Position numbers and translations under genes: made by a program. DNA of 8,321 nucleotides from contig PKTO01000328.1 in assembly GCA_002869095.1 (NCBI GenBank), positions 1 through 8,321 of the forward strand. Reading direction: 5' to 3'. Below, in pieces: positions 1 to 6,022 of this stretch. The number at the start of each line of letters is the position of its first letter. The first letter of the stretch is position 1. This stretch comes from Clostridiales bacterium (GTDB taxonomy: Bacteria > Bacillota > Clostridia > Peptostreptococcales > BM714). The notes under the pieces are model-generated. The model was given only the letters and a program-made list of their open reading frames with translations, was not told where the DNA came from and made no database searches.

Positions 1-240
1 AAGATTTTCCTTTATTTTCGCACACGGGTGAATTTCAATCCCGGTAAGGAATCTGCTTATTTGTGAAAGAAATCTTGCAGTGATTTTGAACCCCTTCAAA
101 TATAAAATGTGATTCAATCGGTGCGATGCAATCGAAAAGATGCACGGATGGCAAAGTATTGCTTCCAATCTGCTGTTGACAGCCGGGTCGCGATCTACAA
201 TCGAATCCAAATACATTCCAAATGCTTTGATTTTCTTCAT
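1..240 (-). CDS. cysE: Serine O-acetyltransferase, N-terminal 80 residues (cut by window edge)
   Basis: Makes O-acetylserine from serine and acetyl-CoA, the first committed step of cysteine synthesis in the cytoplasm. The visible part reads [20 protein letters not shown] and continues in frame to the edge. Family landmarks are [16 protein letters not shown] (residues 17-32), SHRLNHILY (39-47) and [18 protein letters not shown] (55-72), the entry to the left-handed beta-helix. The start is fixed by AAGGAGG at 248-254, 7 bases upstream, directly after the leader terminator. Two positions that are usually glycine are cysteine here: HPC at 31-33, where YPG is usual, and IHPC at 70-73, where IHPG is usual. 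KIK follows where KIG is usual. The histidine usual in the first block (PGFHAL) appears to be Phe. The catalytic core is outside the window, so activity cannot be judged. The cysteine T-box upstream independently supports the call. High confidence in family, somewhat less in the exact gene name. Confidence 0.87.
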   Translation of the reverse strand, partial: MKKIKAFGMYLDSIVDRDPAVNSRLEAILCHPCIFSIASHRLNHILYLKGFKITARFLSQISRFLTGIEIHPCAKIKENL

Positions 241-247
241 CTTTTTT

Positions 248-254
248 CCTCCTT
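248..254 (-). promoter_or_regulatory. Ribosome binding site of cysE
   Basis: A full AAGGAGG lies 7 bases before ATG 240. It decides the start and sits just after the U-tract of the T-box terminator, so it is transcribed only after readthrough. Confidence 0.9.
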
Positions 255-260
255 CTTGAA

Positions 261-300
261 ATAAAAAATCTGCCTCCGTTAATACTCACAGAGGCAGATT
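261..300 (-). terminator. T-box leader terminator hairpin upstream of cysE
   Basis: Read on the minus strand, AATCTGCCTCTGT pairs with ACGGAGGCAGATT over 13 bp with one G-U pair and an 8-base loop, followed by six T. This is a classic intrinsic terminator. Its 5' arm contains AUCUGC and CUCUG, which are also the 3' halves of the antiterminator helices, so terminator and antiterminator cannot form together. It is expected to be the default (OFF) state when tRNA-Cys is charged. Confidence 0.93.
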
Positions 301-491
301 CGTATCCGCTTTTCCACTCTATTGAGACAAGCAATCTCTCATATTTGTTAACGGTATAACCCGGGTCAGCCTACTTGATTCAGCTGCCAGCTCATAGGTG
401 CACTTCGTCCCGCTTCCAACCGTGAAGCAATTCCAGCTTGTTTGCTTCCTCTCTGTCCGTTTATTCGGGATTACTCTCCTACTCATAGCTT
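289..491 (-). promoter_or_regulatory. T-box riboswitch, tRNA-Cys specific (specifier UGC)
   Basis: A leader RNA that binds uncharged tRNA and turns on the downstream gene. Stem I base: GUAGG pairs with CCUAU. Above it lies the specifier loop with AGAGUA on the 5' side (472-477) and GAAG-UGC-A on the 3' side; the specifier codon UGC (Cys) is at 402-400. The loop is closed by CCCG (469-466) with CGGG (412-409). AGAGAGG and GGUUGGAAGC lie in the upper stem. The conserved AGUAGG (375-370) and CCGUUA (354-349) follow, then a stem III hairpin UGAGA/UCUCA (341-323). The antiterminator has UAGAG/CUCUG, a 7-base bulge UGGAAAA (316-310) and GCGGAU/AUCUGC. UGGA would pair with UCCA, matching a U73 discriminator, as expected for tRNA-Cys. 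The last bulge bases are AAA instead of the usual ACC. Codon, discriminator and the cysE target all agree. A classical full stem II is not obvious. Confidence 0.92.
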
Positions 492-509
492 TTAAATTAT
501 ATTAGTGGA

Positions 510-538
510 ATAATACCACATATTTAAACTCTTTGCAA
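510..538 (-). promoter_or_regulatory. Probable sigma-A promoter for the T-box leader and cysE
   Basis: TTGCAA (538-533) and TATTAT (515-510) are separated by exactly 17 bases on the minus strand. Transcription would start near 503, just before the base of T-box stem I. The -10 lies inside a short dyad, GTGG-TATTATT-CCAC (519-505), which might bind a regulator or be chance. The -35 begins about 8 bases after the stop codon of the last purine-operon gene. Confidence 0.6.
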
Positions 539-545
539 GCACAAA

Positions 546-1478
546 TTATCTTTCTTCCCGGAAATACGGGTTACCCAAGCCTTCCGGAGGCATGTTCTCT
601 CTGCTTTTCCTCATTGAAATCATTATCAGCACAATGATTGTCGCCAAATATGGAAACATGTCGACTATATATTGTGAAATGCTTATGTCAAATTTCTGGA
701 GCCTGAATCCTATTATGTCCAATCCTCCAAAAAAATACGCCCCAAGTACTGCCTTGTTGGGATTCCATGTGCTGAATATTACCAGGGCAACAGCTATCCA
801 ACCCCTGCCGGCTGTGACATTTTCCTGCCAGGCTGGCACATATACCAAAGAAAGATATGCTCCACCGAGTCCGCATAAAGCCCCGCCGGCCAATATATGG
901 ACATATTTGTAAATGTTTATGTTTATGCCGCTCGCATCCGCTGCCGAAGGATTTTCTCCGACCATTCTCATGTTGAGTCCCCATCGCGTTTTGTACATGT
1001 ATATTCCAAGGACAACAGCCATGAAATATCCAAAATAAATGAATATGTTTTGATTGAAAAGAATTTGACCCAATATTGGAATGTCTTTCAGAAGCGGTAT
1101 TTCGAATGCTTTGAAAAAATGACCGACATTCTCTGGAACAACCTTGCCCATAAGGCTCTTTCCTGCAAAACCAGAAAGGCCTGTGCCCAGTATTGTAAGC
1201 GACAATCCTGTAACCACCTGGTTTGCCTTAAGGGAAACAGTAAGAAATGCAAATATCAATCCCCCGAAAGCTCCGGCAATCGCCGCTCCCAAAAGTGCCA
1301 TGTATGCATTTGATGTAACAAGTCCTATTTCAAAACCTGCCACCGCACCCATAAGCATCAGCCCTTCGACTCCAAGGTTGAGGTTGCCTACTTTTTCAGT
1401 CATTATTTCACCGAGGGTTGCAAACAGCAAAGGGGTTCCCGCCTGCACTGCCGCATTAAGAAAAACTATAATTGCCAT
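546..1478 (-). CDS. ABC transporter permease, purine/nucleoside uptake (NupQ-like, second permease)
   Basis: One of two membrane subunits forming the translocation pore for a BMP-type purine importer in the cytoplasmic membrane. The 310-residue protein is very hydrophobic with about eight or more membrane segments. It carries the branched-chain/nucleoside permease hallmark NLNLGVEG at residues 32-39, followed by ANQVVTGLSLTILGTGL (85-101), the cytoplasmic stretch TRWGLNMRMVGENPSAADAS (164-183), AGRGWIAVALVIFSTWNP (223-240) and the tail PPEGLGNPYFREER (297-310). These match the shorter permease of NupP/NupQ-type systems in length and order. The start codon follows the TAA of the upstream permease with no gap; its ribosome site AAGGAGG (1487-1493) lies inside the upstream gene's last codons, so the two subunits are probably translationally coupled. 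It is the last gene of the purine operon. The exact cargo cannot be read from the permease. Confidence 0.92.
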   Translation of the reverse strand: MAIIVFLNAAVQAGTPLLFATLGEIMTEKVGNLNLGVEGLMLMGAVAGFEIGLVTSNAYMALLGAAIAGAFGGLIFAFLTVSLKANQVVTGLSLTILGTGLSGFAGKSLMGKVVPENVGHFFKAFEIPLLKDIPILGQILFNQNIFIYFGYFMAVVLGIYMYKTRWGLNMRMVGENPSAADASGININIYKYVHILAGGALCGLGGAYLSLVYVPAWQENVTAGRGWIAVALVIFSTWNPNKAVLGAYFFGGLDIIGFRLQKFDISISQYIVDMFPYLATIIVLIMISMRKSRENMPPEGLGNPYFREER

Positions 1479-2552
1479 TTACTTCCCCTCCTTCTTTTTC
1501 AATTTGATGTTTTTATATATGATTTGGTATTTGACGAAAAATTCGCTTCCTAAAACAAAAAGCAAAATCATGCCCTGCAGTATTTGGGCCGCTGACTGCG
1601 GAATCTGAAAAGCCGTCTGAATATATGATCCGCCTTGAATCAGGATTGCAAAAAGGAAGGAAACAATCACAATGAGAGGCGCGCTCAAGCCTGAAAGCCA
1701 AGTGACTATTATGGCCGTATATCCGACACCGCCGGTAACTTCAACCGAAAGGGTTCCGCTTACGGCCGACGCCTGTATCATTCCTGATATGCCTGCAAGG
1801 GCCCCGCCTAAAAACATTGCCTGAAGAATGATTTTCCTTACATTCATTCCGGCATAAGCTCCGGTGCTTTCGCTTTCCCCTATTACGTTTATTTCATAGC
1901 CTTTTTTTGTGTAATGTATGAATACGTATACCAGGGCAGTCAATATTATGGCGATCAGCCATCCCACGTGGATTCCAAACAGCTTGGGCAATACAGCATT
2001 GGAAGTGAAATTCGGTATTTTGGGAAAACCGAGGGCGTTCTTGTCTTTCCAAGGCCCGTATTGCAAATAAGTAATCCACTTCAAAGCTATATAGTTCATC
2101 ATCAGCGTAAACAGAACTTCGTTTGTTCCATATTTCGACTTGAAATATGCCGGTATCAGTCCCCAGATTCCTCCGCCGACCGCACCTGCCACAAGCATCA
2201 AGGTCAGAAGCACCAATCTGTTCATGTCCGGATAGTTCAATGCAAAGTAACTTGCCAGAAAGGCCCCCATTATCATTTGCCCTTCTGCCCCTATGTTCCA
2301 GAATTTCATTTTGAACGCCAGCAATATTCCCAAAGACGTTATCGTAAGAGGAATCGTGCTTATTATTGTCTCCTTGAACCTGTAAACCGATCCGAATGAT
2401 CCCTCTATCATAGACAAATAGACTTTCAAAGGGTCGTGCCCAAGAAATACTATAAACAGCGCAGACAGCATCAATGCCATTATTATCGCAGCAATCCTTG
2501 TAAGCACATTTCTATTTTTGCTTACTTCCGAGCGTTTGGCTATTCTTATCAT
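1479..2552 (-). CDS. ABC transporter permease, purine/nucleoside uptake (NupP-like, first permease)
   Basis: Partner membrane subunit of the same importer. It has 357 residues, the usual size of the longer permease of these systems. After a basic N-terminus (MIRIAKRSEVSKNRN) comes a first membrane segment at about 18-37. The family hallmark FWNIGAEGQ is at 84-92 and YGTNEVLFTLMMNYIA at 141-156, followed by further hydrophobic segments and a strongly basic C-terminal tail ending KLKKKEGK. The start ATG overlaps the TGA of the ATPase gene by ATGA (2549-2552), and AAGGAG lies about 13 bases upstream within the ATPase gene. That arrangement points to translational coupling and equal subunit supply. 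NIGAEGQ in this protein and NLGVEG in its partner are the paired signatures of a heterodimeric BMP-system permease. The cargo is inferred only from the binding protein, riboswitch and Xpt. Confidence 0.92.
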   Translation of the reverse strand: MIRIAKRSEVSKNRNVLTRIAAIIMALMLSALFIVFLGHDPLKVYLSMIEGSFGSVYRFKETIISTIPLTITSLGILLAFKMKFWNIGAEGQMIMGAFLASYFALNYPDMNRLVLLTLMLVAGAVGGGIWGLIPAYFKSKYGTNEVLFTLMMNYIALKWITYLQYGPWKDKNALGFPKIPNFTSNAVLPKLFGIHVGWLIAIILTALVYVFIHYTKKGYEINVIGESESTGAYAGMNVRKIILQAMFLGGALAGISGMIQASAVSGTLSVEVTGGVGYTAIIVTWLSGLSAPLIVIVSFLFAILIQGGSYIQTAFQIPQSAAQILQGMILLFVLGSEFFVKYQIIYKNIKLKKKEGK

Positions 2553-4084
2553 GATATATCGTCAACTCCTTTATTCAAGGGATTGCCGGCCATCATATAG
2601 CCCAAATCCTCTTTAGTCGCCTGATGTCCGTCCACCGTTCCTATAAGCTTCCCATTGCAAAGGACCATTATCCGGTCGCACATCTCTATAAGCACATCCA
2701 AATCCTCTCCGACAAACAGAACCGCCACACCGTTTTTCTTTTGTTCGTTTATAAGGTCGTAAACAAGGTGTGCCGAACTTATGTCGAGTCCTCTTGCCGG
2801 GTATGCGGTTATCATCAGTTGCGGTTTTATTTCAATTTCCCTTCCAAGCAAAACTTTTTGTATGTTTCCGCCTGAAAGCATGCTTACTTTTGTATTGATG
2901 TCCGGTGTCGATATATTGAGCTTTTCGACAAGATCCAGCGCCTTTTCCCTGGACTCTTTCTTGGACAGGAAAAAACCTTTCTGGCTTTGATATTCCTTGA
3001 GAAGAACGTTGTCAACTATGTCCATCGAAGCTATCAGGCCCATTCCTAGCCTGTCCTCAGGAACAAAACTCATGCTTATTCCCATCTTTATGATTTCTCT
3101 CGGACTTTTTCCGACCAGATTGGATTTGTTGAATTTGATTTTTCCGCTGTGGATTTTCTGCAATCCCGCGATTGCCTCGCAAAGCTCTTTCTGCCCGCTT
3201 CCGGCAACTCCCGCAACCCCCAAAACTTCCCCGCTGCTCAAATCAAACGTTATATCCTTTAAAACCTTGACCTGTTCTATATCTTTGACCGTAAGCCCGC
3301 TTACCCTGAGCAGCAATTTCTTGTCGTCTGTTTCAGGTCTGTTTATGGAAAGATTCATTGATTTGCCGACCATCTTGTCAGTCAATTCACGTGAATCCAG
3401 ATTTTTATTCTCTACAGTCTCAATGTATTCGCCTTTTCTCAGTATCGTTATCTTGTCGCTTATTTCAAGCACTTCGTTCAACTTGTGTGTTATTATTACA
3501 ACCGCGCAACCGCTTTTCTTCATTCTGTTTATGATTTCAAATAATTTCTTTGTTTCTTGAGGGGTCAACACTGCCGTAGGTTCATCCAAAATCAATATTT
3601 TGGCCCCGCTGTAAAGCACCTTCAAAATCTCAACCCGCTGCTTCTCGGCAACAGACATGTCGTATATCTTCTTGTCCGGATTGATCTCCAATCCGTAGCG
3701 CTCTGAAAGGTACCTTATCTCTTCGGAAATTTTTCCTCCATTGATAAAGGGCATGCCCTTTTGTCCTGCAATTATGTTTTCTTTTGCCGTCAAAACATCA
3801 ACCAATTTGAAATGCTGGTGAACCATTCCAATTCCCAGTCCAATTGCAACTTTCGGGGTCGCTATGTCCACCTTCAGCCCTTCCACAAAAACAAAACCAC
3901 TGTCAGGCTGGTATATGCCTGACAGTATGTTCATCAATGTACTTTTACCCGCGCCGTTCTCACCCAGGAGGGAATGGACTTCCCCCCCGTAAAGCGTGAG
4001 AAATACGTCATTGTTGGCTTGGACTTTTCCAAATGTTTTAGTGATGTTTTTCATTTCTACAAGTTTTTTCTTGTCCTGCAACAT
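2549..4084 (-). CDS. ABC transporter ATPase with two nucleotide-binding domains (NupO-like)
   Basis: Energises the purine importer from the cytoplasmic face. The 511-residue protein holds two tandem ABC domains. Domain 1: Walker A GENGAGKST (41-49), Q-loop Gln90 in VHQHFKLVDVLT, signature MSVAEKQR (143-150), Walker B ILILDEP (163-169), His200 in VIITHKL. Domain 2: degenerate Walker A GVAGSGQKE (292-300), intact signature LSGGNIQK (403-410), Walker B region LMITAYPARGLD without the catalytic Glu, and GED in place of the switch histidine. Degenerate domain 2 is normal for sugar/nucleoside ATPases of the RbsA/NupO type. Less usual is Ala146 where the signature of domain 1 normally has Gly. The ATG lies 12 bases after the lipoprotein stop, with GGGTGAT as a modest ribosome site; Met11 is a possible later start but has no better site. 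The gene overlaps the first permease by 4 bases. Confidence 0.93.
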   Translation of the reverse strand: MLQDKKKLVEMKNITKTFGKVQANNDVFLTLYGGEVHSLLGENGAGKSTLMNILSGIYQPDSGFVFVEGLKVDIATPKVAIGLGIGMVHQHFKLVDVLTAKENIIAGQKGMPFINGGKISEEIRYLSERYGLEINPDKKIYDMSVAEKQRVEILKVLYSGAKILILDEPTAVLTPQETKKLFEIINRMKKSGCAVVIITHKLNEVLEISDKITILRKGEYIETVENKNLDSRELTDKMVGKSMNLSINRPETDDKKLLLRVSGLTVKDIEQVKVLKDITFDLSSGEVLGVAGVAGSGQKELCEAIAGLQKIHSGKIKFNKSNLVGKSPREIIKMGISMSFVPEDRLGMGLIASMDIVDNVLLKEYQSQKGFFLSKKESREKALDLVEKLNISTPDINTKVSMLSGGNIQKVLLGREIEIKPQLMITAYPARGLDISSAHLVYDLINEQKKNGVAVLFVGEDLDVLIEMCDRIMVLCNGKLIGTVDGHQATKEDLGYMMAGNPLNKGVDDIS

Positions 4085-4096
4085 ATCATCACCCGT

Positions 4097-5218
4097 TTAT
4101 TCTATTTTTCCTTCTACTCCCTTGACAAACCATCCCATTGAAAGCATGTCGCCGTCGCTCATTTCCGTTCCTTCTTCAACCATCATGTTTCCTTCTTGAT
4201 CGTATATCGGTCCTGCAAATACCGACAAAGTTCCTTCCTTCAAGGCTTGCAATGCTTCGTCAACAGCTGCCTGGGCACCTTCGGGCGCATTTTCAGTAAG
4301 TTCGGCAAGTTTTACTACTCCGTCTTCCATTCCGCCCCAGTATGGCTCGTTTGTCCATTCTCCGTTCATTATCTTTTCAACTTGTTCTGTATAATATGGT
4401 CCCCAATCCCAAATTGGAGCAGTCATGTATGCGTTTGGAGCAGTGTCTTTCATGTCTGTATGGTAGCCGATTGAGAAAGCTCCTCTTTCTTCTGCTGCCT
4501 GTTGCGGTCCTGCAGTGTCCTGGTGCTGGGCTATAACATCCACGCCTTCGTCAAGAAGAGCTTTTGCAGCTTCTTTTTCTTTTGCTGGATCGTACCATGT
4601 GTGTGTCCATCTTACAGCTACAGTTGCATCTTCGTTTACAGACTGGACTCCCAATGTGAACGCGTTGATTCCTCTTATTACTTCCGGTATTTCATACGCT
4701 GCGACATAACCAATCTTGTCTGTTTCAGTTTTGAGCCCTGCAACTATTCCAGACAGATATCTTGCTTCATAAATTCTTCCAAAATAATTATTCATGTTGG
4801 GGGCATCTTTGTATCCGGAGCAATGCATGAATGTTACTTCCGGAAACTCTTCAGCCACATTTACAACATAGTCCATATAACCGAAGCTTGTAACGAAAAT
4901 AGCTTTTGCGCCTTGGTCGATCATGTCCTTCATAACCTTTTCAACTTCAGGTCCTTCCGGAACGGATTCTTTATAAAGGGTCTCTACTCCAAGCTGTTCT
5001 TCAAGGTATAGTCTTCCTTCATTGTGCGAGTACGACCATCCGCCGTCGCCAATGGGTCCAACATATACGAATCCAACTTTTAAAGCTTCCTCAGGAGCCG
5101 CTTCTTCAGCTGCAGGCGCGGTTTCCTCAGGTGCAGCCTCTTCCTTGGCGCAACCCACAAACAACATGGATAAAACCAGCAATAATGACATGAATACTAC
5201 AAAAGACTTCTTGAACAT
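4097..5218 (-). CDS. BMP-family substrate-binding lipoprotein for purines (PnrA/BmpA-like)
   Basis: Extracellular lipid-anchored receptor that delivers ligand to the adjoining ABC permeases. The signal peptide is MFKKSFVVFMSLLLVLSMLF followed by lipobox FVGC, with Cys23 as lipid attachment site. Residues 24-45 are an Ala/Glu/Pro-rich flexible linker containing EEAAPEE twice. The mature domain opens with LKVGFVYVGPIGDGGWSYSH, then a helix containing EVEKVMKDMIDQGAKAIFVT (91-110), HCSGYKDAPNMNNYFGRIYE (132-151), RYLSGIVAGLKTETDKIGYV (153-172), QHQDTAGPQQAAEERG (231-246) and WDWGPYYTEQVEKIMNGEW (270-288). This is the GPIGDGGWSYSH subgroup, distinct from the nucleoside receptors with a DDKSFN-type motif, and may prefer a purine base. 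The start has AGGAGG close upstream. The gene follows xpt by 22 bases with no visible terminator, so the riboswitch should govern it too. Confidence 0.92.
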   Translation of the reverse strand: MFKKSFVVFMSLLLVLSMLFVGCAKEEAAPEETAPAAEEAAPEEALKVGFVYVGPIGDGGWSYSHNEGRLYLEEQLGVETLYKESVPEGPEVEKVMKDMIDQGAKAIFVTSFGYMDYVVNVAEEFPEVTFMHCSGYKDAPNMNNYFGRIYEARYLSGIVAGLKTETDKIGYVAAYEIPEVIRGINAFTLGVQSVNEDATVAVRWTHTWYDPAKEKEAAKALLDEGVDVIAQHQDTAGPQQAAEERGAFSIGYHTDMKDTAPNAYMTAPIWDWGPYYTEQVEKIMNGEWTNEPYWGGMEDGVVKLAELTENAPEGAQAAVDEALQALKEGTLSVFAGPIYDQEGNMMVEEGTEMSDGDMLSMGWFVKGVEGKIE

Positions 5219-5240
5219 GATTTACTCCTCCTATTAATTG

Positions 5241-5810
5241 TTATTTTATTTTTATGCCCTCAACGTCCATTTTTTCGATGGACGCAAGAGCTTCAAGCCT
5301 GTATCCCTTTTCCCTTAAAATATTGCCGCCGTCCTGAAAAGCCTTTTCGATCAATGCGACGACGCCGACGACATTCGCTCCCGACTGTTCCACCAAGTCT
5401 ATCATTCCCAAAGCCGCCTGGCCGTTTGCAAGAAAATCGTCGACTACAAGAACGTTTTCACCTTGAGTCAGATACTTCTTCGACACAACGACATTATAGA
5501 GGCATGATTTTGTATATGAAAACACTTCCGTCGAATACAAATCGTCTCCAATGTTTCCGGAAACCTTCTTTTTGGCAAAAACAAAAGGGACATCGAATTT
5601 TCTGGCCACAGAATACGCTGCCGGTATGCCGGATGTCTCTATCGTCAGAACCTTGTCCACTTTGCAATCTAAAAACCTTCTATGAATCTCGTCTCCTATA
5701 TCGTCCATCAGCTTATAGTCGACTTGATGGTTTATAAAACTGTCAACCTTCAATATGTTTCCATCCAATACTCTGCCGTCTTTCAATATGCGCTCTTTAA
5801 GTGTCTTCAT
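5241..5810 (-). CDS. xpt: Xanthine phosphoribosyltransferase
   Basis: Salvage enzyme that joins xanthine to PRPP giving XMP in the cytoplasm; members can also use guanine less well. The 189 residues match the family length. Seen are NHQVD (27-31), TIETSGIPAAYSVARKF (56-72) with the small hydrophobic cofactor-binding stretch, FAKKKVSGNIGDD (78-90) and the PRPP-binding motif VLVVDDFLANGQA (120-132), which in DDFLANGQ form is typical of Xpt rather than of adenine or hypoxanthine transferases. The ATG is preceded by GAGGGGG, with GAGG 7 bases upstream. It is first in an operon with the lipoprotein and ABC importer genes and lies directly behind a guanine riboswitch terminator, the same regulation as known for xpt in Bacillus. 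Nothing is truncated. A very secure call. Confidence 0.96.
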   Translation of the reverse strand: MKTLKERILKDGRVLDGNILKVDSFINHQVDYKLMDDIGDEIHRRFLDCKVDKVLTIETSGIPAAYSVARKFDVPFVFAKKKVSGNIGDDLYSTEVFSYTKSCLYNVVVSKKYLTQGENVLVVDDFLANGQAALGMIDLVEQSGANVVGVVALIEKAFQDGGNILREKGYRLEALASIEKMDVEGIKIK

Positions 5811-5820
5811 TTTTCCCCCT

Positions 5821-5851
5821 CAAAACAAAATCCCAACCTGGCATGGCTGGG
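5821..5851 (-). terminator. Riboswitch-controlled terminator upstream of xpt
   Basis: On the minus strand CCCAGCC (5851-5845) pairs with GGTTGGG (5838-5832) over 7 bp with one G-U and the loop ATGCCA, then comes TTTTGTTTTG. The competing antiterminator pairs GGGAGU (5871-5866) with ACUCCC (5854-5849). That helix borrows the 3' strand of aptamer P1 and the CCC of the terminator stem, so ligand-stabilised P1 frees the terminator. The U-tract is interrupted by one G. Confidence 0.9.
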
Positions 5852-5867
5852 AGTCAAAAACAGATAC

Positions 5868-5936
5868 TCCCGTAGTCGGATTGTTAACGGCAATCCGGTA
5901 GAAACTTTTGGACCATATCACCAAAGATATACGGAC
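5868..5936 (-). promoter_or_regulatory. Purine riboswitch aptamer, guanine class (C74)
   Basis: Senses guanine and related 6-oxopurines in the nascent RNA. P1 pairs CCGUA with UACGG, extended by a U-G. P2 is UUGG/CCAA around loop GAUAUGG. J2/3 is the invariant AAGUUUCUACC. P3 is CGGAUUG/CAAUCCG, 7 perfect pairs, around CCGUUAA. J3/1 is GACUAC, with the specificity base at position 5875 being C, which selects guanine; U would select adenine. The loop sequences keep the GG and CC needed for the L2-L3 kissing contact. Only the target genes and the downstream terminator were needed to predict an OFF switch: guanine binding should stop transcription before xpt. Confidence 0.96.
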
Positions 5937-5952
5937 GAACTTTTAATCTATA

Positions 5953-5982
5953 TATTTATTTAATATTCGTTTTTATTGTAAA
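5953..5982 (-). promoter_or_regulatory. Possible promoter for the guanine riboswitch-xpt operon
   Basis: The 57-base AT-rich stretch before the aptamer offers TTTACA (5982-5977) followed at 17-18 bases by ATAAAT/TAAATA (5959-5953), which would place the start near 5947, shortly before P1. The -10 match is poor and TTGTTT (5986-5981) with TTAAAT is an alternative. A promoter must exist here if the operon is independent, but the exact boxes are uncertain. Confidence 0.35.
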
Positions 5983-5992
5983 ACAAATTTTT

Positions 5993-6022
5993 GAAAAAAT
6001 CAACCTGTCACTTGATTATTTC
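5993..6022 (-). terminator. Possible weak AU-rich terminator overlapping the stop of the 172-residue gene
   Basis: On the minus strand GAAATAATCAA pairs with TTGATTTTTTC across an 8-base loop GTGACAGG with one U-U mismatch. The inner six pairs AATCAA/TTGATT are perfect and followed by TTTT. The helix has few G-C pairs, so termination may be leaky. The stop codon TGA lies in the loop. Confidence 0.38.

Noticed and set aside
35..334. Minus-strand 99-codon frame starting MLVSIEWKSG
   Set aside because: It starts inside the T-box leader, crosses the terminator and runs out of frame through cysE. The cysE frame has the ribosome site and recognisable family sequence.
505..519. GTGG-TATTATT-CCAC dyad as terminator of the purine operon
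   Set aside because: Only 4 bp and followed by TAATATAATTT rather than a U-run; it overlaps a better promoter -10 box. Kept only as a note.
897..1313. Plus-strand 138-codon frame antisense to the second permease
   Set aside because: No ribosome site or family sequence; composition is that of a shadow of the permease gene.
2997..3560. Plus-strand 187-codon frame antisense to the ATPase
   Set aside because: Shadow of a highly conserved gene on the other strand; no ribosome site and no domain.
4502..5237. Several plus-strand frames antisense to the lipoprotein gene
   Set aside because: Mirror images of the binding protein, signal peptide and linker; low-complexity Ser/Ala runs come from the Glu/Ala linker read backwards.
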